From: an uncultured Phocaeicola sp.
Lineage (GTDB): Bacteria > Bacteroidota > Bacteroidia > Bacteroidales > Bacteroidaceae
DNA length: 64,000 nt
NCBI GenBank assembly: GCA_944320855.1
Contig: CALUJF010000005.1
Span: 1 to 64,000, forward strand
Reading direction: 5' to 3'
Part shown: positions 1 to 8,660 of the stretch, one piece after another
Position numbering within the stretch: the first letter of the stretch is position 1
How the letters are laid out: every line of letters starts with the position of its first letter
Notes under the pieces: generated by a model
The model's database searches: none
Seen by the model: only the letters and a program-made list of their open reading frames with translations
Told to the model about the DNA's origin: nothing
Position numbers and translations under genes: made by a program

Positions 1-124
1 AGGGCACTGGCATCTGTAGGTACGAACTTATTTGTGAATTACTCATATGTATAAAATTAATTTTGAATAGTTACTTACTATAAAGGTCTTTTATTATATA
101 CCGGATAATCGTGAAAGGGAATCT

Positions 125-1477
125 ATGCAGGTTATAGTGGGATTTCACGGTAATGATAGGGATTGCTCTTATTGGATTGATACGTGGAAGGAATATGCTG
201 ATAAAAAAGGATTTATGTTTTTTATACCGTGGTTCACACATGATGCTTTTCCAACAAGGCGTTACCAGGAACTTGGTGTAAAAGATGAAAACGGTAATAT
301 ATTGTCATCGGAATTCCGTACATCGGCATTGGTGGATAGTTTGCTATGTTATATTCTACAGACTTCAGGAACAAAAGAAAATAAGGTAACAATATACGGA
401 CATTCAGCGGGCGGCCAGTTTGTTCACCGTTTTATGCTGTTGAATAATTCACCTTTTATCAAGAAAGCCATCATTGGAAATCCCGGATGGTTTACATTCC
501 CTTCTGTCAACGATAATTATTCTTATGGGATTAAGGATTTAGAAGATGTGGACAATAATCAGATTCGTAACTTACTGGCCAAAAATATTATATTGCAATT
601 GGCTGAAGGTGATACGCTCCGTGAAAGCTTCCTAAGAAAAACCTCGGAAGCCGACAGGCAAAGAGCAAACAGGCTTGAACGTGGCAATAAATATTTTGAC
701 ACTTTAAAATCTATTGCCGATGCGAACCATTGGGATTTTAGCTGGCGTAGGATATATGTGCCGGACGTAGGGCATGAGGCTGTAGCCATGAGCCGTCATG
801 CCGCAGAGAATCTTCTTTGTGATTCTGTGTCCGTTGATGGTATAAAAACTGACACAGATTGGCTTCACAGATATGATGATGATATTGTTGGCTTAGTAGA
901 TGTCAGTGATTATGATACGGATACTATATGTGATGTGCTTTTTGTGGGAAGTTCTTCAATTCGTTTATGGTATGACTTAAAGGATGTGATGAAACCTCTC
1001 AATGTGAAGAATAGGGGATATGGTGGAGCTACGATGCGTGATATGATGATTAATTATCACAGGATTTTTGCACACTATAAGCCTAAAGCTGTGGTATTAT
1101 ATTGTGATAATGATATTTGCGGATGGGAGGAAGGTGGCTTGCAGGTTGAAGATGTGTTTTCTTTGTACAAGGCATTTATTAATAGAATACATTATGACTA
1201 TTCAAGTGCAGTAGTTTATTTCTTGTCTATAAAACATTCTACATCCCGTGAAAGATTGCGTGAACAGCAAGAAGAGCTTAACCTTTTAATGCGGGATTAT
1301 GCCGCCAATAATCCTAACTTAATATATGTAGATGTTTCTTCCTTATTATTAGATAAGGATGGCAATGTTAATAATGCTTTGTTTATGGATGACTATCTGC
1401 ATCTCAATCCGAACGGGTATGAAATGTGGAATAAAAAATTAAAACCGTTACTGGTAAAACAATGTAAAAATGAATAA
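125..1477 (+). CDS. Two-domain hydrolase: alpha/beta esterase plus SGNH/GDSL esterase
   Basis: The protein (450 aa from this ATG) joins two hydrolase modules. Residues about 1-235 look like an alpha/beta-hydrolase: an HG oxyanion motif at 8-9, the nucleophile elbow GHSAGG with Ser94, a likely Asp163 and a likely His217. Residues about 265-445 look like an SGNH hydrolase of the type found with glycosidases: GSSS (Ser277), RGYGG, a CDND block and the D423-x-x-H426 pair. Ester removal from plant polysaccharide side chains is a reasonable inference, supported by the GH3 gene that overlaps its end by 8 bp. An AAAGGG lies 5 bp before the ATG, but no signal peptide is present. The open frame extends upstream to 71 and reads like family sequence (FYYIPDN), so the true N-terminus may have been lost to a TAG at 68-70. 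Confidence 0.75.
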   Translation: MQVIVGFHGNDRDCSYWIDTWKEYADKKGFMFFIPWFTHDAFPTRRYQELGVKDENGNILSSEFRTSALVDSLLCYILQTSGTKENKVTIYGHSAGGQFVHRFMLLNNSPFIKKAIIGNPGWFTFPSVNDNYSYGIKDLEDVDNNQIRNLLAKNIILQLAEGDTLRESFLRKTSEADRQRANRLERGNKYFDTLKSIADANHWDFSWRRIYVPDVGHEAVAMSRHAAENLLCDSVSVDGIKTDTDWLHRYDDDIVGLVDVSDYDTDTICDVLFVGSSSIRLWYDLKDVMKPLNVKNRGYGGATMRDMMINYHRIFAHYKPKAVVLYCDNDICGWEEGGLQVEDVFSLYKAFINRIHYDYSSAVVYFLSIKHSTSRERLREQQEELNLLMRDYAANNPNLIYVDVSSLLLDKDGNVNNALFMDDYLHLNPNGYEMWNKKLKPLLVKQCKNE

Positions 1478-3734
1478 AATGAAAAGAATATTTGTATCAG
1501 CAATTTTAATTACGGTATGTGTTTTTAAGACATTTTCATTAGAACAAGTTTATCTTGATGAAACACGCCCTATTGATGAACGTGTTGAGGATGCTTTGTC
1601 AAGAATGACAATAGAAGAAAAAGTGGCAATGCTTCATGCGCAGTCTAAATTTTCATCAGCAGGTGTTCCCCGTCTCGGCATTCCTGAATTTTGGACAACA
1701 GACGGACCTCATGGTATTCGTCCGGAAGTGTTATGGGATGATTGGGATCAGGCCGGCTGGACTAATGATTCATGTGTGGCTTTCCCTGCATTGACATGCC
1801 TGGCTGCAACATGGAATCCGGACATGGCTATGTTATATGGTAAAAGTATAGGGGAGGAGGCAAGATATCGTAAAAAAGACATTCTTCTTGGCCCTGGGGT
1901 AAACATATATCGCACTCCATTGAACGGACGAAATTTTGAATATATGGGTGAGGACCCTTATCTCGCTGCAAAAATGGTTGTTCCTTATATTCAAGGTGTT
2001 CAAAGTAATGGCGTGGCTGCATGTGTTAAACATTATGCGCTTAATAATCATGAAGCTAACAGACACACAACAAACGTAGTTGTAGATGACCGTGCGCTTT
2101 ATGAAATTTATCTTCCCGCTTTTAAGGCTGCAGTTAAGGAGGGTGGTGTATGGACTATTATGGGAAGTTACAATCTTTATAAGAATCAACATGCTTGTCA
2201 TAACCAATATTTGCTAAATGATATTCTGAAAGGTGAATGGGGATTTGACGGTGTTGTAGTGTCTGACTGGGGAGGTACTCACGACACTTATCAGGCTATA
2301 ACCAATGGTCTTGACATGGAATTTGGTAGCTGGACAAACGGATTGTCAAATGGAGCAAGTAATGCTTATGATAATTATTATCTTGCAGCACCATATCAGA
2401 AGTTGATTAGAGAAGGAAAAATTGGCACGCAGGAGCTTGAAGACAAGGTACGTCGTATTTTACGTCTTGCTTTCAGGACTAATATGAATAAGAATCGTCC
2501 TTTTGGCTCTTTATGTTCTCCGGAACATATTGAAGCTGCAAGTCGAATAGGTGAAGAGGGTATTGTTTTGTTGAAGAATGAGAATAATATTTTACCTATC
2601 AATATGAATAAAATAAAGAGGATAGCTGTGATTGGTGAAAATGCGATTAAAATGATGACTGTCGGTGGTGGAAGCTCTTCTTTAAAAGTCAAATATGAGT
2701 TGTCTCCTTTGGATGGTATAAAGAAAAGATTTGGTGACAAAGCAGAAATAGTCTATGCTCGTGGTTATGTGGGAGACCCGTCAGGAGAATACAATGGTGT
2801 TGTTACCAATCAAAATTTAAAAGATGATAGAACTAACGAAGAGATTCTTTCTGAAGCTGTCGAAATAGCTAAACAGGCCGATGTCGTTATTTTTGTAGGT
2901 GGATTAAATAAGTCATCGTATCAGGATTGTGAAGATTCTGATAGAAAGGGATTGGGATTGCCTTACAATCAAGATAATGTAATAAGTAAACTTGCGAAAG
3001 TAAATAAAAACATTGTAGTTGTAAATATATCAGGTAATGCTGTTGCGATGCCTTGGGTTGAAGATGTTGCTGCTGTAGTACAGGCTTGGTATTTAGGCAC
3101 AGAGTGTGGGAATGCAATAGCTTCAGTATTATCCGGTGATGTCAATCCATCCGGCAAACTTCCGATGACATTTCCTGTTGCTTTGTCAGATGTTGCTGCA
3201 CATGCAAAAGGTGAGTACCCTGGAAAATTGAGAAATGATGGTACTGATATAGTGGATTGTAATTATTCGGAAGGAATTTTCGTGGGCTATCGTTGGAACG
3301 ATATAAACAGAATCACACCGCTGTTTCCATTTGGACACGGGCTTAGTTATACAAAGTTCAAATATGGCAAGCCTGTCGTAAGTTCTAATACTATGGCTTT
3401 GGATGATAAAATTGTAATTAAAGTTCCTGTGACTAATATAGGTGATTGTATAGGTGCGGAAGTTGTACAACTTTATATAAATGATCTCAAATCGTCATTG
3501 CCTCGCCCAATAAAAGAACTGAAGGATTTTAAGAAGATAAAGCTTGAACCAAAACAAACTATTGAAGTTGAATTTACAATTACTTCGGATAAGCTTGCTT
3601 TTTTTGATGATAATAAGCATGAGTGGGTTGCCGAGTCAGGTGATTTCAGAGTTTTAATAGGCTCATCAGCTACAGACATACGACAAACGGTTAGATTCAA
3701 GCTCTCTGATGACAGTATTATAGCTTCAAAATGA
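1470..3734 (+). CDS. Glycoside hydrolase family 3 (beta-glucosidase/xylosidase type), secreted
   Basis: The product is a 754-aa exo-acting beta-glycosidase of family GH3, which releases sugars from the non-reducing ends of beta-linked oligosaccharides. The N-terminus is a signal peptide (basic MNKMKR, then a hydrophobic run to about residue 24), so it is periplasmic or exported. The GH3 N-terminal barrel carries KHY (188-190) and the nucleophile motif VSDWGG with Asp266. The C-terminal alpha/beta domain follows, with Glu488 in the CEDSDR stretch as the likely acid/base. A fibronectin-III-like domain lies at about 655-745. The start overlaps the upstream esterase gene by 8 bp, indicating translational coupling. 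Exact substrate specificity (glucoside or xyloside) cannot be read from the sequence. Confidence 0.9.
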   Translation: MNKMKRIFVSAILITVCVFKTFSLEQVYLDETRPIDERVEDALSRMTIEEKVAMLHAQSKFSSAGVPRLGIPEFWTTDGPHGIRPEVLWDDWDQAGWTNDSCVAFPALTCLAATWNPDMAMLYGKSIGEEARYRKKDILLGPGVNIYRTPLNGRNFEYMGEDPYLAAKMVVPYIQGVQSNGVAACVKHYALNNHEANRHTTNVVVDDRALYEIYLPAFKAAVKEGGVWTIMGSYNLYKNQHACHNQYLLNDILKGEWGFDGVVVSDWGGTHDTYQAITNGLDMEFGSWTNGLSNGASNAYDNYYLAAPYQKLIREGKIGTQELEDKVRRILRLAFRTNMNKNRPFGSLCSPEHIEAASRIGEEGIVLLKNENNILPINMNKIKRIAVIGENAIKMMTVGGGSSSLKVKYELSPLDGIKKRFGDKAEIVYARGYVGDPSGEYNGVVTNQNLKDDRTNEEILSEAVEIAKQADVVIFVGGLNKSSYQDCEDSDRKGLGLPYNQDNVISKLAKVNKNIVVVNISGNAVAMPWVEDVAAVVQAWYLGTECGNAIASVLSGDVNPSGKLPMTFPVALSDVAAHAKGEYPGKLRNDGTDIVDCNYSEGIFVGYRWNDINRITPLFPFGHGLSYTKFKYGKPVVSSNTMALDDKIVIKVPVTNIGDCIGAEVVQLYINDLKSSLPRPIKELKDFKKIKLEPKQTIEVEFTITSDKLAFFDDNKHEWVAESGDFRVLIGSSATDIRQTVRFKLSDDSIIASK

Positions 3735-3798
3735 TAAAAGTAATACTGAACGCCATAAAAATATCATTGTTGTCCGATAAAAAATGAGAAAACACAAA

Positions 3799-3839
3799 AA
3801 ATAGGAACCTTTCCCCCTCATCGGGATTGGTTCCTATTT
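3799..3839. terminator. Bidirectional terminator between GH3 and lgt
   Basis: A perfect 11-bp inverted repeat, AAATAGGAACC (3799-3809) and GGTTCCTATTT (3829-3839), encloses a loop in which CCC and GGG can pair further. A/T runs lie on both sides, as expected for termination of the two convergent genes. Confidence 0.8.
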
Positions 3840-3858
3840 CCATTTTGATCCAATTATT

Positions 3859-4686
3859 TCAGAATGTTTCTTTACGTTTCCCACTTGTAAAAATCAGGTA
3901 TATACCGAGTAGGATGAGCGGTACACTGAGCCACTGGCCGATATTGAGGGTCATGCCAACTTCTTCTGCCACTTGCGGATTCTTGATGAATTCAAGTCCG
4001 AGACGTGCTCCAAAGAATATCAGAAGTGAAACTCCGGTGATAAGTCCTATTCTTTTCTGTAAGCCAAATTTGTGATATGCCAGCCATGAGAAGATAAAGG
4101 CTACCGCACAATATAGCATTTCGTATATCTGTGTAGGATGGCATGCCTGGGCCACTCCGTTCTGGTTGTACAGTTCCTGCCATTCGCGTGAGCGAACAAA
4201 CTCAAATCCCCATGGAAGGTCGGTAGGATAGCCGAATATCTCGGAGTTCATCAGATTCCCGAAACGGATACAGGCGCAGACTACTGCCACTGCAGGTATA
4301 AGACGGTCGAACAGCCACCACACGCTTTTGTGTGTAACCTTTTTTGAATACCATATCAGGGCAAGTATCAATGCGAATACTCCTCCGTGACTTGCCAGTC
4401 CGCCTTTCCATATTTTAAGTATCTCTAATGGATGCGAACCGTAATAATCCCATTCGTAGAACAGACAGTGTCCTAAACGTGCTCCTACAACGGCACTCAC
4501 TATGCAGTAAACAAACAGTTTGTCTGCCCAGTCGTCAGGGTGACCTTCTTTCTTGAAAAGGCGTGAACCCATTTCGTAAGCCAGGATAAATCCCAAGCCC
4601 CACATTAGTCCGTACCATCTCAGCTCTATAGAACCAAGACGGAGAAGTATGGGATCGACGTCCCAAACGATGCTTCCTAAAATCAT
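3859..4686 (-). CDS. lgt: Prolipoprotein diacylglyceryl transferase
   Basis: Lgt transfers diacylglycerol from phosphatidylglycerol to the lipobox cysteine of prolipoproteins at the inner membrane; this genome segment encodes many such lipoproteins. Recognisable features are several hydrophobic membrane segments, the HGG motif in ASHGGVFALI, the signature RFGNLMNSEIFG and the HPTQIYE motif. The start is placed at MILGSIVWDVDP (4686), giving 275 aa. The frame is open 19 codons further upstream, but that extension is unlike the family and runs into the terminator hairpin behind ddh. The ddh gene lies upstream on the same strand, but that hairpin suggests lgt has its own promoter. Confidence 0.95.
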   Translation of the reverse strand: MILGSIVWDVDPILLRLGSIELRWYGLMWGLGFILAYEMGSRLFKKEGHPDDWADKLFVYCIVSAVVGARLGHCLFYEWDYYGSHPLEILKIWKGGLASHGGVFALILALIWYSKKVTHKSVWWLFDRLIPAVAVVCACIRFGNLMNSEIFGYPTDLPWGFEFVRSREWQELYNQNGVAQACHPTQIYEMLYCAVAFIFSWLAYHKFGLQKRIGLITGVSLLIFFGARLGLEFIKNPQVAEEVGMTLNIGQWLSVPLILLGIYLIFTSGKRKETF

Positions 4687-4727
4687 GTTTCTGAGTTTTT
4701 TTGAATTATATATGCAAAGGAAATAAA

Positions 4728-4765
4728 AAAATCTCTCTCCCAAAATTAATAGGGAAAGAGATTTT
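4728..4765 (-). terminator. Terminator downstream of ddh
   Basis: Arms of 14 bp (4728-4741 and 4752-4765) pair with one mismatch around a 10-nt loop. On the minus strand the hairpin is followed by a run of T residues, a typical intrinsic terminator for ddh. Confidence 0.75.
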
Positions 4766-4793
4766 ATGGAAAGATTGATAAATAGTCTGATGA

Positions 4794-5693
4794 TTATACC
4801 AAATGAGCGATAAGTTCTTCGCGGTCGCCTTCAAGAAGGTCGATAACCGGAACTTCAATCATTGTGTAACATCCCGGCTGCTGGCGCATAGAAGCACGTG
4901 CCACACAAACCAATACCTGAGCTGTAAGAGCCGGGTTGTTAATCTTCATGTCGAACTCGAACAACTGGTTGTGTGTCTTGCCGGAAACACCTTTGCGTAC
5001 AAGGTTTACACCGTGACCTACGTCATTGAGGTCGTCAACACAAGGAACCTGGATAACGTGAGTTTCATCGTTTACGAAATATGCATCCGACTTGATTGCT
5101 GCTTCAACTGTCTTGAAGTCTGCACCCTCTTCAAGTTCCACATATACCATACGGCGGTGGATACCTGTACCTACAGGAATTGTCATTGACAATGCGTCCT
5201 TAACACCTGCGATGGCGCGTACTGCAACAGAGTGTCCCATGCTGCGGCCCGGACCGAAGTTGGTGTATGTGATACCTTTTGGGGCAATTGCTTCAAGAAG
5301 TGTACGGACTACAGAGTCGCTTCCCGGATCCCATCCTGCAGCGATGATTGAAACTGCATTGTGTGCCTTTGCTGTTTCGCCCAATGTGCGACGCAAAGAT
5401 GTGATTTGTGTATGTATGTCGAAACTGTCTACTGTATTGATACCCAATGCAAGGATTTCTTTTGCGTACTGCTCTACGCTGCGTGTAGGAGTTGCAAGGA
5501 TAGCTACATCGACATCTTCAAGTTCCTTGATGTCCTTTACTACTTTATATGGAGCAAGTTCTGCCGGCTTGTTTGCGTCACCATTACGGCGAACTACACC
5601 TGCAATTTCAAAATCAGAAGCAGCTTCAAGTGCTTCAATAGTAAACTTTCCGATATTTCCGTAACCTACTACGGCAGCTCTAATCTTTTTCAT
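4794..5693 (-). CDS. ddh: meso-Diaminopimelate D-dehydrogenase
   Basis: This 299-aa enzyme (EC 1.4.1.16) makes meso-diaminopimelate from tetrahydrodipicolinate, ammonia and NADPH in one step, supplying peptidoglycan and lysine. The N-terminal Rossmann motif VVGYGNIG (residues 8-15) binds NADP. The conserved AAGWDPG and FGPGRSMGHS stretches and the overall length match the family. The gene is divergent from ruvA and has its own promoter core. The window also carries dapL and dapF, so the organism holds two routes to meso-diaminopimelate, as described for Bacteroides fragilis. No oddities were seen in the reading frame. Confidence 0.95.
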   Translation of the reverse strand: MKKIRAAVVGYGNIGKFTIEALEAASDFEIAGVVRRNGDANKPAELAPYKVVKDIKELEDVDVAILATPTRSVEQYAKEILALGINTVDSFDIHTQITSLRRTLGETAKAHNAVSIIAAGWDPGSDSVVRTLLEAIAPKGITYTNFGPGRSMGHSVAVRAIAGVKDALSMTIPVGTGIHRRMVYVELEEGADFKTVEAAIKSDAYFVNDETHVIQVPCVDDLNDVGHGVNLVRKGVSGKTHNQLFEFDMKINNPALTAQVLVCVARASMRQQPGCYTMIEVPVIDLLEGDREELIAHLV

Positions 5694-5766
5694 AATTTTA
5701 TTGGTGTTTAATTATTTGTTTCTGTTAATTTTGATACAAGAAATTAATCCAGTATTTTTGACGGTG

Positions 5767-5774
5767 CAAAAATA
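5767..5774 (-). promoter_or_regulatory. -7 promoter element for ddh
   Basis: On the minus strand this reads TATTTTTG, a match to the Bacteroidetes -7 consensus TAnnTTTG, about 75 bp before the ddh start. No clear -33 element was identified. Confidence 0.5.
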
Positions 5775-5846
5775 AAAAATTAGAATTGTTCTAAAGAGAA
5801 AAAAAGGTACGTTTTTTGAAATATTTCGAACGTAACTTACGATTTA

Positions 5847-5854
5847 TAACTTTG
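5847..5854 (+). promoter_or_regulatory. -7 promoter element for ruvA
   Basis: TAACTTTG fits TAnnTTTG and lies about 43 bp before the ruvA ATG. Confidence 0.5.
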
Positions 5855-5897
5855 TTGTCTTTATTTTTGTCGTTAAATTATAATTTATAACAAAAAT

Positions 5898-6497
5898 ATG
5901 ATTGAATATATAAAAGGAAAACTTGATGAAGTTACGCCTACCATGGCGGTAGTGGACTGTAACGGAGTGGGATATGGAGTGAATATTTCGCTTAATACTT
6001 TTTCTGCCATACAGGGAAAGGGCGATGTAAAACTATATATATACGAGGCTATCAGGGAAGATGCGTATGTCCTTTACGGATTTGCCACAAAGCAGGAAAG
6101 AGAACTTTTTCTGATGCTGATAACTGTGTCCGGTATAGGTGGAAATACAGCCAGAATGATTTTATCGGCTTTAAGTCCTTCCGAGTTATGTAATGTGATA
6201 AGTTCCGGAAATGAGAAACTTCTGAAGATGGTGAAGGGTATCGGACTGAAGACAGCCCAGCGTATAATAGTGGAACTCAAGGACAAGATACAAAATATAG
6301 GTGTAGAAAGCATCGGAAATGTTTCTACACCTATATCTGCTGCCAATAATGAAATATATGAAGAGGCAGTTGCCGCTTTGACTATGTTGGGATTTGCACA
6401 GGCACCCTCGCAAAAGGTTGTCGGACAGATTCTTCATGAAGAACCTGATGCACCTGTGCAGAAAGTCATTAAGATAGCTCTTACGAGATTGAGGTGA
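5898..6497 (+). CDS. ruvA: Holliday junction branch migration protein RuvA
   Basis: RuvA (199 aa) binds four-way DNA junctions as a tetramer and loads the RuvB helicase during recombinational repair. The N-terminal OB fold ([12 protein letters not shown]..., to about residue 64) is followed by two helix-hairpin-helix motifs, VSGIGGNTA and [12 protein letters not shown] flexible linker and the C-terminal RuvB-contacting domain complete the protein. Length and start are typical. The gene converges on glmS: the stop codons are 7 bp apart and both lie in one hairpin. Confidence 0.95.
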   Translation: MIEYIKGKLDEVTPTMAVVDCNGVGYGVNISLNTFSAIQGKGDVKLYIYEAIREDAYVLYGFATKQERELFLMLITVSGIGGNTARMILSALSPSELCNVISSGNEKLLKMVKGIGLKTAQRIIVELKDKIQNIGVESIGNVSTPISAANNEIYEEAVAALTMLGFAQAPSQKVVGQILHEEPDAPVQKVIKIALTRLR

Positions 6498-6519
6498 CGG
6501 TGGATTATTCCACAGTCAC
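6494..6519. terminator. Hairpin spanning the stop codons of ruvA and glmS
   Basis: Arms 6494-6504 (GTGACGGTGGA) and 6509-6519 (TCCACAGTCAC) pair over 11 bp with one mismatch around a TTAT loop. The ruvA stop lies in the left arm and the glmS stop in the loop. No T run follows on either side, so a role in termination or mRNA 3'-end stability is inferred. Confidence 0.5.
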
Positions 6520-8349
6520 CGATTTTGCAAGATTTCGTGGACGATCGACATCCAGTCCTCTGCATACGGCTATATGGTATGCCATGAGTTGTAGCGGAAT
6601 GGATGTTACCAGAGCGTCCAGACACTCAGGTACTGCAGGCACAGGGATACTGAAGTCGGCAAGCGAACTGATTACCGTATCTCCTTCTGTCACAATTGCA
6701 ACTACTCTTCCGCCTCGTGCCTTTATCTCCTGAATGTTGCTCAGAACCTTGTCGTACAGAGGTGAGTTGGTAGCAATGACTACTACAGGCATTTCCGCGT
6801 CGATAAGCGCAATAGGTCCATGTTTCATCTCTGCAGCCGGATAACCTTCGGCATGTATATATGATATCTCTTTTAGCTTCAGTGCTCCTTCTAATGCGAT
6901 AGGGAATGAATATCCTCGTCCTAAATAGATGAAATTGCGTGCATAGGTAAACATCTTAGACAGATTTGCTATATAATCGTTCTGTTTCAGAACCTGGCGT
7001 ATCTTTTCCGGAATGTTGTTTAGCGAAGAAACAGTTTCGGTATATTCATATGAAGATATAGTACCCATTTCCCGGGCCAGTGAAAGTGCGAACATCAGAA
7101 GTACAGTCACCTGACCGGTGAATGCCTTTGTCGATGCAACACCGATTTCAGGGCCTACGTGTATATAAGAGCCGGAGTCTGTAGCACGTGCAATGGATGA
7201 ACCGACTACGTTGCATATTCCGTAGACAAATGCTCCGCAATTATGTGCAAGTTCTATTGCGGCTAATGTATCTGCCGTTTCGCCGCTCTGCGAAATGGCT
7301 ATTACTACATCGTCAGACGAGATTACCGGATTCCGGTAACGGAATTCTGAAGCGTATTCCACTTCTACGGGTATGCGGCACATTGTTTCTATAAGCTGTT
7401 TTCCTATTAGTCCTGCATGCCATGAAGTTCCGCAGGCAACGATGATGAATCGTCGTGCATTGACAAATTTTTCTCTGTGCTCTTTTACAGCCGAAAGCAA
7501 TATTGACATCGTTTCAGGATTAAGACGGCCGCGCATACAGTCGGCTATACATTCTGGCTGGTCGAATATTTCCTTTATCATAAAATGAGGATATCCGCCT
7601 TTCTGAAGCTGGCCGATGTTCAATGCTATGGTTTGTGCCTCGTGCGAACATTCCACATTGTCCAAATCTACTATCCTGACAGGTTCTCCGTTTCTGAGTA
7701 CTGCTATCTCGCCATCCGAAAGGTAAATTACCTTATTGGTATATTCCACTATCGGAGTGGCGTCCGATGCAAGGAAGTATTCGTCTTCGCCTATACCTAC
7801 TACCAAAGGACTGCTCTTTCTTGCTGCAATTATTGTTTCCGGATGATTTCTGTCTATTATTGCAATGGCATATGCGCCGATGACTTCTTTCAGTGCTAAC
7901 TGTACAGATGTCAGAAGGTCAAGATTTCCTTCTGTCTGGATATAATCGATAAGCTGTACAAGAACTTCTGTATCTGTACTGCTTTTGAATTCATATCCCT
8001 TGTCTATGAGTTTTTGTTTCAGGAGAGCGTAATTTTCAATAATTCCATTATGTACCAAAGCCAGACGGCCGTTCATGGATGTATGGGGATGAGAATTGGC
8101 AGTACTTGGCTCGCCGTGGGTAGCCCAGCGTGTGTGAGCTATACCGGTTGAGGCTGATGTGTCTTTGCCTGCAACAACTTGTTCCAAGTCTGCAACTTTT
8201 CCTACTGATTTGTAAATCTTTAAGTCTCCCGGAGTATTTATAAGTGCCACTCCGGCACTGTCGTATCCCCTATACTCCAATTTGCGAAGACCTTCTACAA
8301 GCACAGGCCATGCCTGACGCTTGCCAATGTATCCTACGATTCCACACAT
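6505..8349 (-). CDS. glmS: Glutamine-fructose-6-phosphate aminotransferase (isomerizing)
   Basis: GlmS (614 aa) makes glucosamine-6-phosphate from fructose-6-phosphate and glutamine, the entry step to amino-sugar and cell-wall synthesis. The mature N-terminus after Met1 is Cys2 (MCGIVGYIG), the glutaminase nucleophile. The class-II amidotransferase domain covers about 1-220, including HTRWATHGEP. Two SIS domains follow, with the CGTSWHAG and ISQSGETADT sugar-phosphate motifs and the AEMKHGP segment. The C-terminus NLAKSVTVE is the conserved family end. No glmS ribozyme was recognised upstream; control may be at the promoter core just before the gene. Confidence 0.97.
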   Translation of the reverse strand: MCGIVGYIGKRQAWPVLVEGLRKLEYRGYDSAGVALINTPGDLKIYKSVGKVADLEQVVAGKDTSASTGIAHTRWATHGEPSTANSHPHTSMNGRLALVHNGIIENYALLKQKLIDKGYEFKSSTDTEVLVQLIDYIQTEGNLDLLTSVQLALKEVIGAYAIAIIDRNHPETIIAARKSSPLVVGIGEDEYFLASDATPIVEYTNKVIYLSDGEIAVLRNGEPVRIVDLDNVECSHEAQTIALNIGQLQKGGYPHFMIKEIFDQPECIADCMRGRLNPETMSILLSAVKEHREKFVNARRFIIVACGTSWHAGLIGKQLIETMCRIPVEVEYASEFRYRNPVISSDDVVIAISQSGETADTLAAIELAHNCGAFVYGICNVVGSSIARATDSGSYIHVGPEIGVASTKAFTGQVTVLLMFALSLAREMGTISSYEYTETVSSLNNIPEKIRQVLKQNDYIANLSKMFTYARNFIYLGRGYSFPIALEGALKLKEISYIHAEGYPAAEMKHGPIALIDAEMPVVVIATNSPLYDKVLSNIQEIKARGGRVVAIVTEGDTVISSLADFSIPVPAVPECLDALVTSIPLQLMAYHIAVCRGLDVDRPRNLAKSVTVE

Positions 8350-8377
8350 ATATTTATATACTTGTTTTCATTCAATA

Positions 8378-8385
8378 CAAAAATA
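8378..8385 (-). promoter_or_regulatory. -7 promoter element for glmS
   Basis: The minus strand reads TATTTTTG, matching TAnnTTTG, about 30 bp before the glmS start codon. Confidence 0.5.
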
Positions 8386-8596
8386 GGTATTTTCAGTTTT
8401 ATATATATGTTCTATAATATGCTTTTTTGAATAAGATTAAAAGTAAAGTTTTAAAATGAAATTAAAAATGGGAGATTTTGCTTTAAAATGAAATGTATCG
8501 TATGCTATAATCTTGTTTCTGTAAGCAATTTTTTAGGCGTAGTATCTTTTTTTTCAGAAAGAGGATATAAAAAGACTCACAAAAGATGGAATTTTA

Positions 8597-8604
8597 TACT
8601 TTTG
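8597..8604 (+). promoter_or_regulatory. -7 promoter element for the gltB operon
   Basis: TACTTTTG matches TAnnTTTG and lies about 57 bp before the gltB ATG. Confidence 0.5.
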
Positions 8605-8660
8605 CGGTACAAAATAATACATACAAACGAGATTTTAATACATAAAGAAACCAAAACACA

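Larger units (their letters stand above)
8350..8660. other. Divergent glmS-gltB intergenic region
   Basis: This 311-bp A/T-rich gap holds the two promoter cores listed separately. It also holds a 13-bp direct repeat TTTAAAATGAAAT at 8450-8462 and 8482-8494, spaced 32 bp (three helical turns), which might bind a regulator of gltB. Nothing else was recognised. Confidence 0.4.

Noticed and set aside
1-54. Open frame at the window edge ending in TAA at 52-54 (C-terminus ...NLFVNYSYV) as the end of an upstream gene
   Set aside because: Only 17 codons, no diagnostic residues; such a run is common by chance. It may instead be part of the damaged esterase gene.
5092-5664. 190-aa frame on the plus strand opposite ddh
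   Set aside because: An antisense shadow of a well-conserved gene, without recognisable domain.
8350-8660. A glmS ribozyme-like leader before glmS
   Set aside because: The leader after the promoter core is only about 25 nt, too short for the ribozyme, and no such fold was seen.
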